From: Comamonas sp.
GTDB taxonomy: Bacteria > Pseudomonadota > Gammaproteobacteria > Burkholderiales > Burkholderiaceae_C
Reading direction: 5' to 3'
Assembly: GCF_009360615.1 (NCBI RefSeq)
Contig: NZ_SPEY01000086.1
Span: forward strand, 1-64,000
DNA length: 64,000 nt
The position numbers were made by a program, and so were the translations under genes. This document shows positions 41,496 to 52,422 of the stretch, one piece after another. Positions within the stretch are counted from its first letter, which is position 1. Each line of letters starts with the position of its first letter. The notes under the pieces are model-generated. The model had not been told where the DNA came from and did not search any database. It was given only the letters and a program-made list of their open reading frames with translations.

Positions 41496-44455
41496 GCCCG
41501 GCCGGCAATACCCCCGCCCTGCCTTCCGACCTGCTGCACGGCCTGGCGCTGCGCCCGCCCGTCGCGGCCTGGGACGGCTTGCGCTACCAGGGCAGCGTGC
41601 CCACGCGGGCCCGGCTGGAGCAGGCACAGGCCATGGCCGGAGTGGTGGCCGCCGTGCAGCGCGAACATTTTCTGGGCGTGGTGGCCGTGGCACCCGTGCA
41701 TGCGCGGCAGGCCGTGGCCGGTCTGGCGCCTGACTGGCAGGGCGGTCACGGAGCCTTGTCGGAACGCTCCGTCTCTCGCCGCCCCGAGTCGTCCGAGACC
41801 GGTCGCTATGTCTGGCGCATGGCGGGTGCGGGCGCAGGGTCCGCTGGTGCTGCGCGTGTCGCCGCCTGGTGCCTCGACGGCCATGCCAGCGTCTGGCTTC
41901 CGGCCTGTGACGTCGGTGTGCGCCACATGATCGGCCGCGAGCTGGCCGCACTGCTGCAATGCCCCGAGTCCGCGCTGCGGCTGTGGAGTCTCCCTGCCAC
42001 GGCGGCATGCACGGTGCACGCGCTGGATCTCATGGATGCGGCTGCCGATGCGGCCCTGTTGTCCCTTGCCGTGGGCCGGCCTGTCAGCGTGGCCTGCGAG
42101 ACCGCGGTGATCGACGCTGCGGACTGTCGCGATCTGGTGCTGCGCATGGATGCACAGCCTTCGCAGGCACAGGAAGCCGGCACGTCGATGCAGGCCCATG
42201 CAGGTCAGGCGCTGGCGCAGTCCGACGTGCTGCTGTCCGAATTCCCCTGGGCCGTGCGCCCCAGCATGGCGCGTTTGCTGAGCCAGCCCGGGATGGCGCG
42301 CGCCGCCGCCCAGGCCACCGTGCTCGATGCCGGTCAGGTGCGGGAGCGCAAGCCACTGTCAGGCCTGCGCCATGCCGCTGTCGATGATCTGAATGCCGCC
42401 CAGGTATTTGCCTGTGAAAGCCATTGGCATGAGCAGGCCCTGGTGCAGGGACGTGACCCGCTGCAGTGGCGTCTGCAAAACCTGCCCGAAGGCCCGGTGC
42501 GCGATCTCGCGCGGCAGGTGGCCGAGCAGGCACAGGCATCGCAGCAGGCGCCGTCCCGCCAGAGCGCCGATGGACGTCTGCTGGGCCAGGGCTTTGCCGT
42601 TGCCCAGTTGCAGACCCTCGATGCGCAGGGCGACTGCCTCCATGCCTGGAGCGCCTGGGTGGCCGAAGTGGCGGTGCATCCCCTCACCGGCGAGATCGAA
42701 GTGACCCGCGTGGTGGCCGGTCATGACAGCCGCAGCCTGCAGCCTGCGCAGGCCGCCAGCGCGCGGCCCGAGATCCTGCAGCAGGACCCGCACCTGCTGG
42801 CCGATGCGCGCCGGCTGCTGGGATCGGCTCCCGCCTTCGACGACTGGGGGGGAGCCTCCGGCTCCGTCGGTGCTTGCGGTGTGATCGCCAGGCCAGACTC
42901 CGACCTGGCGCAGCAGGTGCAAGGCGATGCCGCACCCATCCGCCAGGGCGACCTGGCGCTGGACGGCGTGGCCACGCTGCCCGCCGCAGCCGCCATTGCC
43001 AACGCCATTCACCATGCGACAGGCGTGCGCCTGCGCGAAGTACCCTTTCAGCCCGAGCGATTGCGCCTGGCGTTGTCGGGCGAGGGCGTGGGCAAGTCCC
43101 GCGACGCAAAACCCGGTCGCGGATGGGGCTGGCTGGCTGCAGGCGTTGCAGGACTTGCCGGGATGGCTGCCATGGCCTGGCCACTGAAGCCGGCCCTTCC
43201 GCTGACAGACGGGCCCGATGTCTCCCTCTACTCGCCCCAGGCCCTGGAGCGCGGCCGCCTGGTGGCCGCCGCAGGGGATTGCGTGGTCTGCCACACGGCA
43301 CCGGGTGGGGCCTCCAATGCAGGAGGCCTGGGTCTGGAGACTCCGTTCGGCACCATCTATTCCACCAACATCACGCCCGACAACGAAACCGGCATCGGCC
43401 GCTGGTCCTACGCGGCCTTCGAGCGGGCCATGCGCCACGGCGTTCACCAGGATGGACGCCAGCTGTATCCGGCATTCCCTTATACGGCGTTCGCCAAGCT
43501 CAGCGAGAGCGACCTGCAGGCCCTGTATGGCTACCTGATGTCCCAGCCCGCCGTGACGGCCAGGGCCCCCGAGACGCAACTGGCCTTTCCCTACAACCTG
43601 CGCCCGGCCATGGCCGGCTGGAACCTGCTTTTCCACGATGCCACGCCTTTCAAGGCCGACCCCGCGCGCAGTGCCGAATGGAACCGGGGCGCATATCTGG
43701 TCGAGGGTGCGGGCCATTGCGCAGCCTGCCACTCGCCGCGCAATGCGCTGGGTGCCGAAAGAAAGGGCATTCACTATCTGGGCGGCGGCGAGGCCGAAGG
43801 CTGGACCGCACCCGCGCTCAACCAGCTCGGTGCCGGCAAGCGCCCCTGGAGCCGCGAGGAGCTTTACCAGTACCTGCGCACAGGCTTCTCGGCCCGCCAC
43901 GGCGTGGCGGCGGGGCCCATGGCACCCGTCATCCATGGCCTGGCCCAGTTGCCCGAATCCGATGTGCGCGCCATGGCCACCTATCTGATGGCGCAGCCGG
44001 GCCCGGCTGCACGGGATGCGCATCCCGTGGCAGTCAATGATGGACCGGCCCAGGCAGCCCCCCTCGCTCCATTGACTGCCGTGGCGCCCGCGTCCGCCAG
44101 GCGTCTGCAGCGCCATATCGCTGGCGAGCGCATCTACCAGAACGCCTGTGCGGCCTGCCACGAGGCAGGCAGCGGGCCTACGTTGTTCGGCGTCAAGCCG
44201 CTGCTGGACCTGAACACCAGCCTGCATGCCGCCAGTCCGGACAACCTGCTCCAGGTCATTCTGAACGGCATCCAGGCTCCAGCCGACGATGCCCTGGGTT
44301 ACATGCCCGGCTTCAGGGACAGCCTGGACGACAGGCAGATTGCGGACCTGCTCGGATATTTGCGTGAACGATTTGCACCGGAGGAAAAAGCTTGGCCAGA
44401 CGATACGAAGAGGATTAACCGGCTGCGCGCGCGGATGCAGGCGCATGCGCCCTAG
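41492..44455 (+). CDS. nicB: Nicotinate dehydrogenase, triheme cytochrome c subunit with degenerate Mo-domain
   Basis: 987 residues. Residues ~1-535 resemble the molybdenum subunit of xanthine dehydrogenase-type enzymes but are shortened: the GHVDLGTG segment is absent, the GCYGRN region reads AACTVHALDL, and the LGAGES loop with the catalytic Glu reads RQGDLALDG, though the surrounding AIANAIHHATG is kept. A membrane anchor (GWLAAGVAGLAGMAAMAW, about 545) leads to three CxxCH haem sites (Cys597, Cys743, Cys886). It probably docks the enzyme to the membrane and delivers electrons to the respiratory chain, while the separate 769-residue subunit is catalytic. Translationally coupled to nicA. 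Confidence 0.85.
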   Translation: MSPAGNTPALPSDLLHGLALRPPVAAWDGLRYQGSVPTRARLEQAQAMAGVVAAVQREHFLGVVAVAPVHARQAVAGLAPDWQGGHGALSERSVSRRPESSETGRYVWRMAGAGAGSAGAARVAAWCLDGHASVWLPACDVGVRHMIGRELAALLQCPESALRLWSLPATAACTVHALDLMDAAADAALLSLAVGRPVSVACETAVIDAADCRDLVLRMDAQPSQAQEAGTSMQAHAGQALAQSDVLLSEFPWAVRPSMARLLSQPGMARAAAQATVLDAGQVRERKPLSGLRHAAVDDLNAAQVFACESHWHEQALVQGRDPLQWRLQNLPEGPVRDLARQVAEQAQASQQAPSRQSADGRLLGQGFAVAQLQTLDAQGDCLHAWSAWVAEVAVHPLTGEIEVTRVVAGHDSRSLQPAQAASARPEILQQDPHLLADARRLLGSAPAFDDWGGASGSVGACGVIARPDSDLAQQVQGDAAPIRQGDLALDGVATLPAAAAIANAIHHATGVRLREVPFQPERLRLALSGEGVGKSRDAKPGRGWGWLAAGVAGLAGMAAMAWPLKPALPLTDGPDVSLYSPQALERGRLVAAAGDCVVCHTAPGGASNAGGLGLETPFGTIYSTNITPDNETGIGRWSYAAFERAMRHGVHQDGRQLYPAFPYTAFAKLSESDLQALYGYLMSQPAVTARAPETQLAFPYNLRPAMAGWNLLFHDATPFKADPARSAEWNRGAYLVEGAGHCAACHSPRNALGAERKGIHYLGGGEAEGWTAPALNQLGAGKRPWSREELYQYLRTGFSARHGVAAGPMAPVIHGLAQLPESDVRAMATYLMAQPGPAARDAHPVAVNDGPAQAAPLAPLTAVAPASARRLQRHIAGERIYQNACAACHEAGSGPTLFGVKPLLDLNTSLHAASPDNLLQVILNGIQAPADDALGYMPGFRDSLDDRQIADLLGYLRERFAPEEKAWPDDTKRINRLRARMQAHAP

Positions 44456-44796
44456 GGGCGACAACGGGCGGCGGCATGGGCGATGCCGCGGACAGGGATC
44501 TCTGGCTCTGGAGGGCTTCCAGGGGCGGGGTCCATACATCTGATGCCGGGGACGGGGGATGGACAGCACGCACGAAGCTCTCGAAAGGCCGACTGTGTGG
44601 AATGTGCCCTCCGCCCGGATGCAGATACCGACATCCTGAACCTTTCTCATCGGTCCATGGACATGGCGCCGAGGGGCTGTGTCGTTCTGGATGTGCGATG
44701 GGTGGAGAGCACTGCGCGAATAGGCCGGGGCCGAATGGCGGTGCTTGCAAGAAAGACAGATTCAACAATTGCGATGACTAAAAAAGGAGTCCCTGC
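44456..44796. other. Gap between nicB and nicT
   Basis: 341 bases without a convincing gene. It contains CCGACATCCTGAACC at 44628-44642, identical to bases 40901-40915 just upstream of nicA and with a shared TGCAGA before it. The right end is A-rich, and AAGGAG at about 44786 is the nicT ribosome-binding site. A separate nicT promoter probably lies here. Confidence 0.4.
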
Positions 44797-46113
44797 ATGT
44801 CATCTACATACATTTCAGTGGAAAAAGGCATCCAGACTGCGGGTGTGGGCAAGTTCCAGTACCGGCTGTTCGTGATCTTCGGCCTGGTCTGGCTGGCGGA
44901 TGCCATGCAGGTGCTGTCGATTGGTTTCAGCGCGCCATCCATTGCCAAGACCTTCGGCAAGACCGTGCCCGAGGCGCTGCAGACCGGCACCTTCTTCTTC
45001 ATCGGCATGCTGATCGGTGCCTTCGTCTTCGGCAGACTGGCCGATCGCATAGGGCGCCGCCCGGTGCTGATGATGGCCGTGGTGATCGATGCCTTTGCGG
45101 GAGTGGCTTCGGCCTTTGCGCCCGAGTTTGCCTGGCTGCTGGTGCTTCGCTTCATCACGGGCATCGGCGTGGGAGGCACGCTGCCCGTGGACTACACCAT
45201 GATGGCCGAGTTCCTGCCCAGCGACCGGCGAGGCCGCTGGCTGGTGCTGCTGGAGTCGTTCTGGGCCGTGGGTACGATCTTCCTGGCCATTTTGGCGCTG
45301 GTGGCCGTCAACTGGGGCGACGATGCCTGGCGCGTGATCTTCTTCGTGACCGGACTGCCGGCGCTGATCGGCGTGGTGCTGCGTTTCTACATCCCCGAAT
45401 CTCCCATGTACCTGAACCGTAACGGCAAGTCCGAAGAGGCGCGCAAGGTGCTGCAACGGGTGGCCAAGGTCAACGGAGCCTCGTCCGACATCCCGGCCCT
45501 GCAGCCCGAGAAGCAGGAGCGCAAGTCCCTGCTCGCACTGTTCTCGCAAGACCTGCGACGTCGCAGTGTCTCGCTGTTCCTGGCCTGGGCGCTGATCTCC
45601 ATTGCCTACTACGGCGTCTTCGTCTACCTTCCCGTCAAGCTCAGCAGCGAAGGCTTTGCCTTCATGCGCGGCCAGGTCTTCCTGGTGGTGCTGGCGCTGG
45701 TGCAATTGCCCGGCTTTGCGCTGTCGGCCTATGGCGTGGAGCGCTGGGGCCGCAAGCCCACGCTGATCGGCTTTCTGTTGCTCAGTGCCGTGGGCTGCAT
45801 GCTTTACAGCCTGGGATCGTCGCCGTTCGTGGTGATCGGATCGACGCTGCTGATGAGCTTCTCTCTGCTGGGCACCTGGGGTGCGCTGTATGCCTTCACG
45901 CCGGAGGTCTACCCGACCGACCTGCGCGCCAGCGGCATGGGCATGGCAGGTGCCGTGGCGCGCTTCGGCGGCCTGTTTGCCCCGGCCATCATCGCGCCCA
46001 TCATGGCCACACACTTCACCTGGGCCCTGGCGGTGCTGTCTGCCATGCTGGTGGGCGGTGCGCTGTCGATCTGGGCCGTGGATGTGGAATCGCGCAACCG
46101 GGCGCTGGATTGA
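44797..46113 (+). CDS. nicT: MFS transporter, probable nicotinate uptake
   Basis: 438 residues, 12 membrane segments, sugar-porter/NiaP-like branch of the major facilitator superfamily. GRLADRIGRRPVL after helix 2 and the YIPESPMYLNRNG loop before the central cytoplasmic part are family signatures; ERWGRKPTLIG repeats the loop motif in the second half, and YAFTPEVYPTDLRASGMGMAGAVAR is typical. Position within the nic cluster makes nicotinate (or 6-hydroxynicotinate) the likely substrate. AAGGAG lies 6-7 bases before the ATG. Ends at a strong terminator. Confidence 0.88.
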   Translation: MSSTYISVEKGIQTAGVGKFQYRLFVIFGLVWLADAMQVLSIGFSAPSIAKTFGKTVPEALQTGTFFFIGMLIGAFVFGRLADRIGRRPVLMMAVVIDAFAGVASAFAPEFAWLLVLRFITGIGVGGTLPVDYTMMAEFLPSDRRGRWLVLLESFWAVGTIFLAILALVAVNWGDDAWRVIFFVTGLPALIGVVLRFYIPESPMYLNRNGKSEEARKVLQRVAKVNGASSDIPALQPEKQERKSLLALFSQDLRRRSVSLFLAWALISIAYYGVFVYLPVKLSSEGFAFMRGQVFLVVLALVQLPGFALSAYGVERWGRKPTLIGFLLLSAVGCMLYSLGSSPFVVIGSTLLMSFSLLGTWGALYAFTPEVYPTDLRASGMGMAGAVARFGGLFAPAIIAPIMATHFTWALAVLSAMLVGGALSIWAVDVESRNRALD

Positions 46114-46147
46114 TGACGGCCTGAGCTGACTGAAAGGTCGGCTCAGC

Positions 46148-46189
46148 AAAAAGGCCAGAAGGATTTTTCCTTCTGGCCTTTGTTTTTTT
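46148..46189. terminator. Bidirectional intrinsic terminator, nicT and nicR
   Basis: A 14-bp perfect stem, AAAGGCCAGAAGGA with TCCTTCTGGCCTTT, around TTTT, followed by GTTTTTTT. A-tract on the other side gives a U-run for the minus strand too. Confidence 0.95.
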
Positions 46190-46206
46190 GGGGAGGCTGC
46201 AACGGC

Positions 46207-46671
46207 TCAATCCGCCTCGCCACCTTCCAGCATCTTCTTGAGCAGAAAATCCAGCGCCAGGCGCTCGGCCGGATTGAGCTTGCCGTAGGTGCTTTCGGTG
46301 ATCTGCTTGGCGAAGGGTTCCATGTCGCGCACCAGGTCCTGGCCGGCCTGCGTGAGGTTGATGACGACCTTGCGCCGGTCGATGCGGTCATGGTCCACCT
46401 GCACCAGTTCGCGCTGCTTGAGCCGGTCCACCACGCCGCGAATGGTAGCCTGGTCGATCACCGTGGCCTTCACGATGTCGGCCAGCGAGCTGCCCCGGTT
46501 GTCGCGCACCGAGCACAGCACCACGAACTGTGCCGCCGTGAGCTGAGAGTCGGGTATGTACTGCTGAAAAAGCGCCGCATGCCGTTGATAGACGCGCCTT
46601 AGCAGGTGGCCGATCTGGTCCGAAAAGTGATAGCCATCCTGTGACGTCATGGCTGATGGCGGATGAATCAT
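46207..46671 (-). CDS. nicR: MarR-family repressor of nicotinate genes
   Basis: 154 residues from the ATG at 46671 (ATG at 46650 is an alternative). Winged helix-turn-helix: LTAAQFVVLCSVRDNRGSSLADIVKATVIDQATIRGVVDRL, then the wing VQVDHDRIDRRKVVINLT, flanked by dimerisation helices. In Pseudomonas putida NicR represses the catabolic genes and is released by 6-hydroxynicotinate; the same role is likely here. Convergent with nicT and divergent from the formate dehydrogenase operon across 288 bases, so it could also influence the latter. Confidence 0.88.
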   Translation of the reverse strand: MIHPPSAMTSQDGYHFSDQIGHLLRRVYQRHAALFQQYIPDSQLTAAQFVVLCSVRDNRGSSLADIVKATVIDQATIRGVVDRLKQRELVQVDHDRIDRRKVVINLTQAGQDLVRDMEPFAKQITESTYGKLNPAERLALDFLLKKMLEGGEAD

Positions 46672-46959
46672 GGTGCGCCTGAGCTTACCAAAAATCACGC
46701 CAGCCACCGTGATCTGGGACAAGCCAGGCATGCCTGCGAGACGCGGCAGTACTCCATCACGACAGCACCGGCGTCAGGGGCGATGGATCAGGGCGTGCAG
46801 GCAGACGGGCGTGGGCTTTGTGCTCATTTGCGGCTTGAATGGCGCAATCAGGAATATGAATTTGACGACATGCCGGACAGGGCTTGAAATGGCAGACGAG
46901 ACAGAGCGCCTGCGGATCGGACCGCGCCGCTTCCACAACGAAAGCCAGTTGGGACATCC
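46672..46959. promoter_or_regulatory. Divergent region between nicR and the fds operon
   Basis: 288 bases without a gene. TTGAAT at 46835 and TATGAA at 46855 are promoter-like but only 14 bases apart, and TTGACG at about 46861 has no good partner. No copy of the nic palindrome was seen. GGGA before the fds start serves as ribosome-binding site. Confidence 0.35.
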
Positions 46960-49113
<2,154 letters not shown>

Positions 49114-49123
49114 GGAGAGAGCC

Positions 49124-52054
49124 ATGCTGGAACATCTGAAGAACACCGATTGCGGAACGCCTGCCAGCCTGTCCGAGGAACGGGTCACGCTGCATATCGA
49201 CGGCCGCGAGGTCACCGTGCCCAAGGGCACATCGCTGATGCGCGCTGCCGTCGATGGCGGCATCAAGGTGCCCAAGCTCTGTGCGACGGATTCGCTGGAG
49301 CCCTTTGGCTCCTGCCGGCTGTGTCTGGTGCAGATCGAGGGACGCAAGGGCTTTCCTGCGTCCTGCACCACGCCTGCCGAAGCGGGCATGAAGGTTCGCA
49401 CCCAGAGTCCTCAGCTGCAGGAGCTGCGCAAGGGCGTGATGGAGCTCTACATTTCCGACCACCCGCTCGATTGCCTGACATGCTCGTCCAACGGGGATTG
49501 CGAGCTGCAGGACATGGCCGGAGTGGTCGGCCTGCGCGAGGTGCGTTACGGCATGGAGGGAGCCAACCACTTCAAGGGGGAAGCCCGGGCCGAGGTCGAT
49601 GTCTCGAATCCCTATTTCAACTACGACCCCAGCAAGTGCATTGTCTGCAACCGCTGTGTGCGTGCCTGCGAGGAGACGCAAGGCACGTTTGCGCTGACGA
49701 TCACCGGACGCGGTTTCGAGTCGCGCATCACGGCAGGCCAGGGCGACAGCTTCATGGCCAGCGACTGCGTGAGCTGCGGCGCCTGCGTACAGGCCTGCCC
49801 CACGGCCACCTTGCAGGAGAAGACCGTGGTCGAGCTGGGCCAGGGAGAGCACAGCGAGATCACCACCTGCGCCTACTGCGGCGTGGGTTGCGGATTCAAG
49901 GCCGAGATGAAGGGCGATCAGGTGGTGCGCATGGTGCCGTGGAAGGACGGCAAGGCCAACGAAGGCCATGCCTGCGTCAAGGGGCGCTTTGCCTGGGGCT
50001 ATGCCACGCACAAGGATCGCATCACCCAACCCATGATCCGAGCGAAGATCACGGACCCCTGGCGCGAAGTGAGCTGGGAGGAGGCCATAGCCCATGCGGC
50101 CGGGGAGTTCCGCCGCATCCAGGCCAGGCATGGCAGGGATTCGGTCGGCGGCATCACCTCGTCGCGCTGCACCAACGAGGAAACCTATCTGGTGCAGAAG
50201 CTCATCCGCGCCGCCTTCGGAAACAACAATGTCGATACCTGTGCGCGCGTATGCCACTCGCCCACCGGTTATGGGCTGGGTCAGACCTATGGTACGTCGG
50301 CGGGCACGCAGACCTTCAAGTCGGTGGAGCACTCCGATGTGATCATGGTGATCGGCGCCAATCCCACGGCGGCGCACCCGGTGTTCGGCTCGCGCATGAA
50401 AAAGCGCCTGCGTGGCGACGCCCGGCGTGGGGACGCCCGGCAAGCACGCGCCGGCTTGATCGTGATCGACCCGCGCGAGATCGAGCTCGTCAAATCGCCC
50501 CATGTCAAGGCCGACTACCACCTCCAGCTCAAGCCTGGAACCAATGTGGCCATGATCACGGCGCTGGCCCATGTGATCGTCACCGAGGGCTGGCTGGCCG
50601 ACTCCTATATTGACGAGCGTTGTGACGCCAAGTCCTTTGCACAATGGAAGGAGTTTGTTGCCAGGCCGGAGAACTCGCCCGAGGCCACGGCCGAAATCAC
50701 CGGCGTGGCACCGGAGCTGGTGCGCGGTGCTGCGCGGCTGTACGCACGCGGGGCGGCGGATCATCCCGCAGGCCGTCCAGTGAACTCCGCCATCTATTAC
50801 GGCCTGGGTGTGACCGAGCATGCGCAGGGCTCGACCATGGTCATGGGCATTGCCAATCTGGCCATGGCCACGGGCAATGTGGGCCGCGAAGGCGTGGGCG
50901 TGAATCCCTTGCGCGGGCAGAACAATGTCCAGGGCTCCTGCGACATGGGCAGCTTTCCGCATGAGCTGCCGGGCTATCGCCATATCTCCGACAGCATCAC
51001 TCGCGCTGAGTTTGAGGGTGCCTGGGGGGTGACGCTGAATCCCGAGCCGGGCCTGCGCATTCCCAATATGTTCGAGGCTGCGCTGGAAGGCAGCTTCATG
51101 GGACTGTACTGCGAGGGCGAGGACATTGTGCAGTCGGACCCCAACACACAGCATGTGACGGCAGCGCTGTCGGCCATGGAATGCGTCGTGGTGCAGGACA
51201 TTTTCCTCAACGAAACCGCCAAGTACGCCCACGTATTCCTGCCCGGATCGTCCTTCATGGAAAAGGATGGCACGTTCACCAACGCCGAGCGGCGCATCTC
51301 GCGCGTGACCCGGCTCATGCAGCCGCTGGCGGGCTATGCCGACTGGGAGGTGACGCAGCTCCTGTCCAATGCGCTGGGCTACCCCATGAATTATGGTCAC
51401 CCGCGCGAAATCATGGCCGAGATTGCGGCGCTGACCCCCACCTTTGCGGGTGTGAGCTACGAGAAGATCGAGCGTCTGGGCAGCGTGCAGTGGCCCTGCA
51501 ACGAAGGCACCGAAGAGGCGGGGACGGCCATCATGCACCAGGACAAGTTTGTGCGTGGCAAGGGACGCTTCGTCATCACCCAGTACGTAGCCACCGACGA
51601 AAAGGTCACGCAGCGCTTTCCGCTGCTGCTGACCACGGGGCGCATCCTCTCGCAGTACAACGTGGGCGCGCAGACGCGTCGCACGGCCAACAGCCTGTGG
51701 CACGGCGAGGACCGGCTCGAGATCCATCCGCATGACGCACAGGACAGAGGCATCCGCGAGGGAGACTGGGTGGGCATTGAAAGCCGCTCCGGCCAGACGG
51801 TGTTGCGTGCCACGGTGACCGAGCGCATACAGCCGGGGGTGGTCTACACCACCTTCCATTTTCCCGAGTCTGGCGCGAATGTGATCACCACCGACAGTTC
51901 GGACTGGGCCACCAACTGCCCCGAGTACAAGGTGACGGCCGTGCAGGTGCTGCCTGTGGCGCAGCCTTCAAGCTGGCAGCAGGGCTACCGGCGTTTCAAC
52001 GACCAGCAGCTCCGTCATCTCGCCGTGGCTCAGCTCGAAGCGGGAGGTCGCTGA
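49124..52054 (+). CDS. fdsA: NAD-dependent formate dehydrogenase, molybdenum alpha subunit
   Basis: 976 residues. N-terminal [2Fe-2S] (PKLCATDSLEPFGSCRLC with a fourth Cys), NuoG-like DHPLDCLTCSSNGDCELQ, two [4Fe-4S] motifs (CIVCNRCVRACEE, CVSCGACVQACP), a further CAYCGVGCG cluster next to the Mo-bis-MGD domain, and the active-site Cys377-His378 in TCARVCHSPTGYG. A Cys makes this a non-selenium enzyme that binds Mo (or W). It oxidises formate to CO2 in the cytoplasm. Overlaps fdsD by one base (TGATG). Confidence 0.96.
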   Translation: MLEHLKNTDCGTPASLSEERVTLHIDGREVTVPKGTSLMRAAVDGGIKVPKLCATDSLEPFGSCRLCLVQIEGRKGFPASCTTPAEAGMKVRTQSPQLQELRKGVMELYISDHPLDCLTCSSNGDCELQDMAGVVGLREVRYGMEGANHFKGEARAEVDVSNPYFNYDPSKCIVCNRCVRACEETQGTFALTITGRGFESRITAGQGDSFMASDCVSCGACVQACPTATLQEKTVVELGQGEHSEITTCAYCGVGCGFKAEMKGDQVVRMVPWKDGKANEGHACVKGRFAWGYATHKDRITQPMIRAKITDPWREVSWEEAIAHAAGEFRRIQARHGRDSVGGITSSRCTNEETYLVQKLIRAAFGNNNVDTCARVCHSPTGYGLGQTYGTSAGTQTFKSVEHSDVIMVIGANPTAAHPVFGSRMKKRLRGDARRGDARQARAGLIVIDPREIELVKSPHVKADYHLQLKPGTNVAMITALAHVIVTEGWLADSYIDERCDAKSFAQWKEFVARPENSPEATAEITGVAPELVRGAARLYARGAADHPAGRPVNSAIYYGLGVTEHAQGSTMVMGIANLAMATGNVGREGVGVNPLRGQNNVQGSCDMGSFPHELPGYRHISDSITRAEFEGAWGVTLNPEPGLRIPNMFEAALEGSFMGLYCEGEDIVQSDPNTQHVTAALSAMECVVVQDIFLNETAKYAHVFLPGSSFMEKDGTFTNAERRISRVTRLMQPLAGYADWEVTQLLSNALGYPMNYGHPREIMAEIAALTPTFAGVSYEKIERLGSVQWPCNEGTEEAGTAIMHQDKFVRGKGRFVITQYVATDEKVTQRFPLLLTTGRILSQYNVGAQTRRTANSLWHGEDRLEIHPHDAQDRGIREGDWVGIESRSGQTVLRATVTERIQPGVVYTTFHFPESGANVITTDSSDWATNCPEYKVTAVQVLPVAQPSSWQQGYRRFNDQQLRHLAVAQLEAGGR

Positions 52055-52293
52055 TGGATGCGAGCAACCTGATCCGCATGGCCAATCGCATCGCCGAGTT
52101 CTTCGAGGCCATGCCCGAGCATGAAGAGGCTCTGGACGGTGTGGCCCAGCATATTCTGAAGTTCTGGGAGCCGCGCATGCGGCTTCGCATTCTGGCTGCC
52201 TTGAACGAGCCGTGCGAGGCTGCGCAGTTGAGGCCTCTGGTGCGCGAAGCCCTGCACAGGCATGCCGCGCTGCTGGGACATGTGCAGTCTTAG
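52054..52293 (+). CDS. fdsD: Formate dehydrogenase delta subunit
   Basis: 79 residues, normal for FdsD. NLIRMANRIAEFFEAMPEHEEALDGVAQHILKFWEPRMR is the recognisable core (MANxIAxFF and HIxxFWxPRMR). It is a small structural or maturation subunit of the FdsABG complex. Last gene of the fds operon. The usual fdsC (FdhD-type sulfur transferase needed to activate the Mo site) is not among these genes and not elsewhere in the window. Confidence 0.93.
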   Translation: MDASNLIRMANRIAEFFEAMPEHEEALDGVAQHILKFWEPRMRLRILAALNEPCEAAQLRPLVREALHRHAALLGHVQS

Positions 52294-52326
52294 CGCAACG
52301 AACAGCACAGAGACGGCATGTGTCCG

Positions 52327-52409
52327 CCCGCAATGTGTTGCGGGTATATTGGGTCTCCAGATCCCTGATCTGAGCCGCAGCCTGCGATCGAATGGCCGCG
52401 GCTTTTTTT
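52327..52409 (+). ncRNA. Candidate structured leader or terminator array before eamA
   Basis: Three hairpins in a row: CCCGCAA-TGTG-TTGCGGG (52327-52344), CAGATC-CCT-GATCTG (52358-52372) and, directly abutting, AGCCGC ... GCGGCT (52373-52403) followed by seven T. The last is an intrinsic terminator. GGGTCT at 52351 and AGATCCC can pair alternatively, competing with the second hairpin. This could be a terminator of the fds operon only, or an attenuator for the transporter that starts 14 bases later. Confidence 0.4.
52373..52409 (+). terminator. Intrinsic terminator between fdsD and eamA
   Basis: AGCCGC (52373-52378) with GCGGCT (52398-52403), 19-base loop, then the T-run to 52409. The stem is short, but the position after fdsD and the U-tract support termination. 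Confidence 0.65.
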
Positions 52410-52422
52410 GTTGACCATCTTC

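Noticed and set aside
42359-44650. A 763-codon minus-strand open frame opposite nicB
   Set aside because: No domain or ribosome-binding site; nicB on the plus strand has haem motifs and is coupled to nicA. Same reasoning for the long antisense frames opposite metG (24940-27192) and the GGDEF gene (27498-29186).
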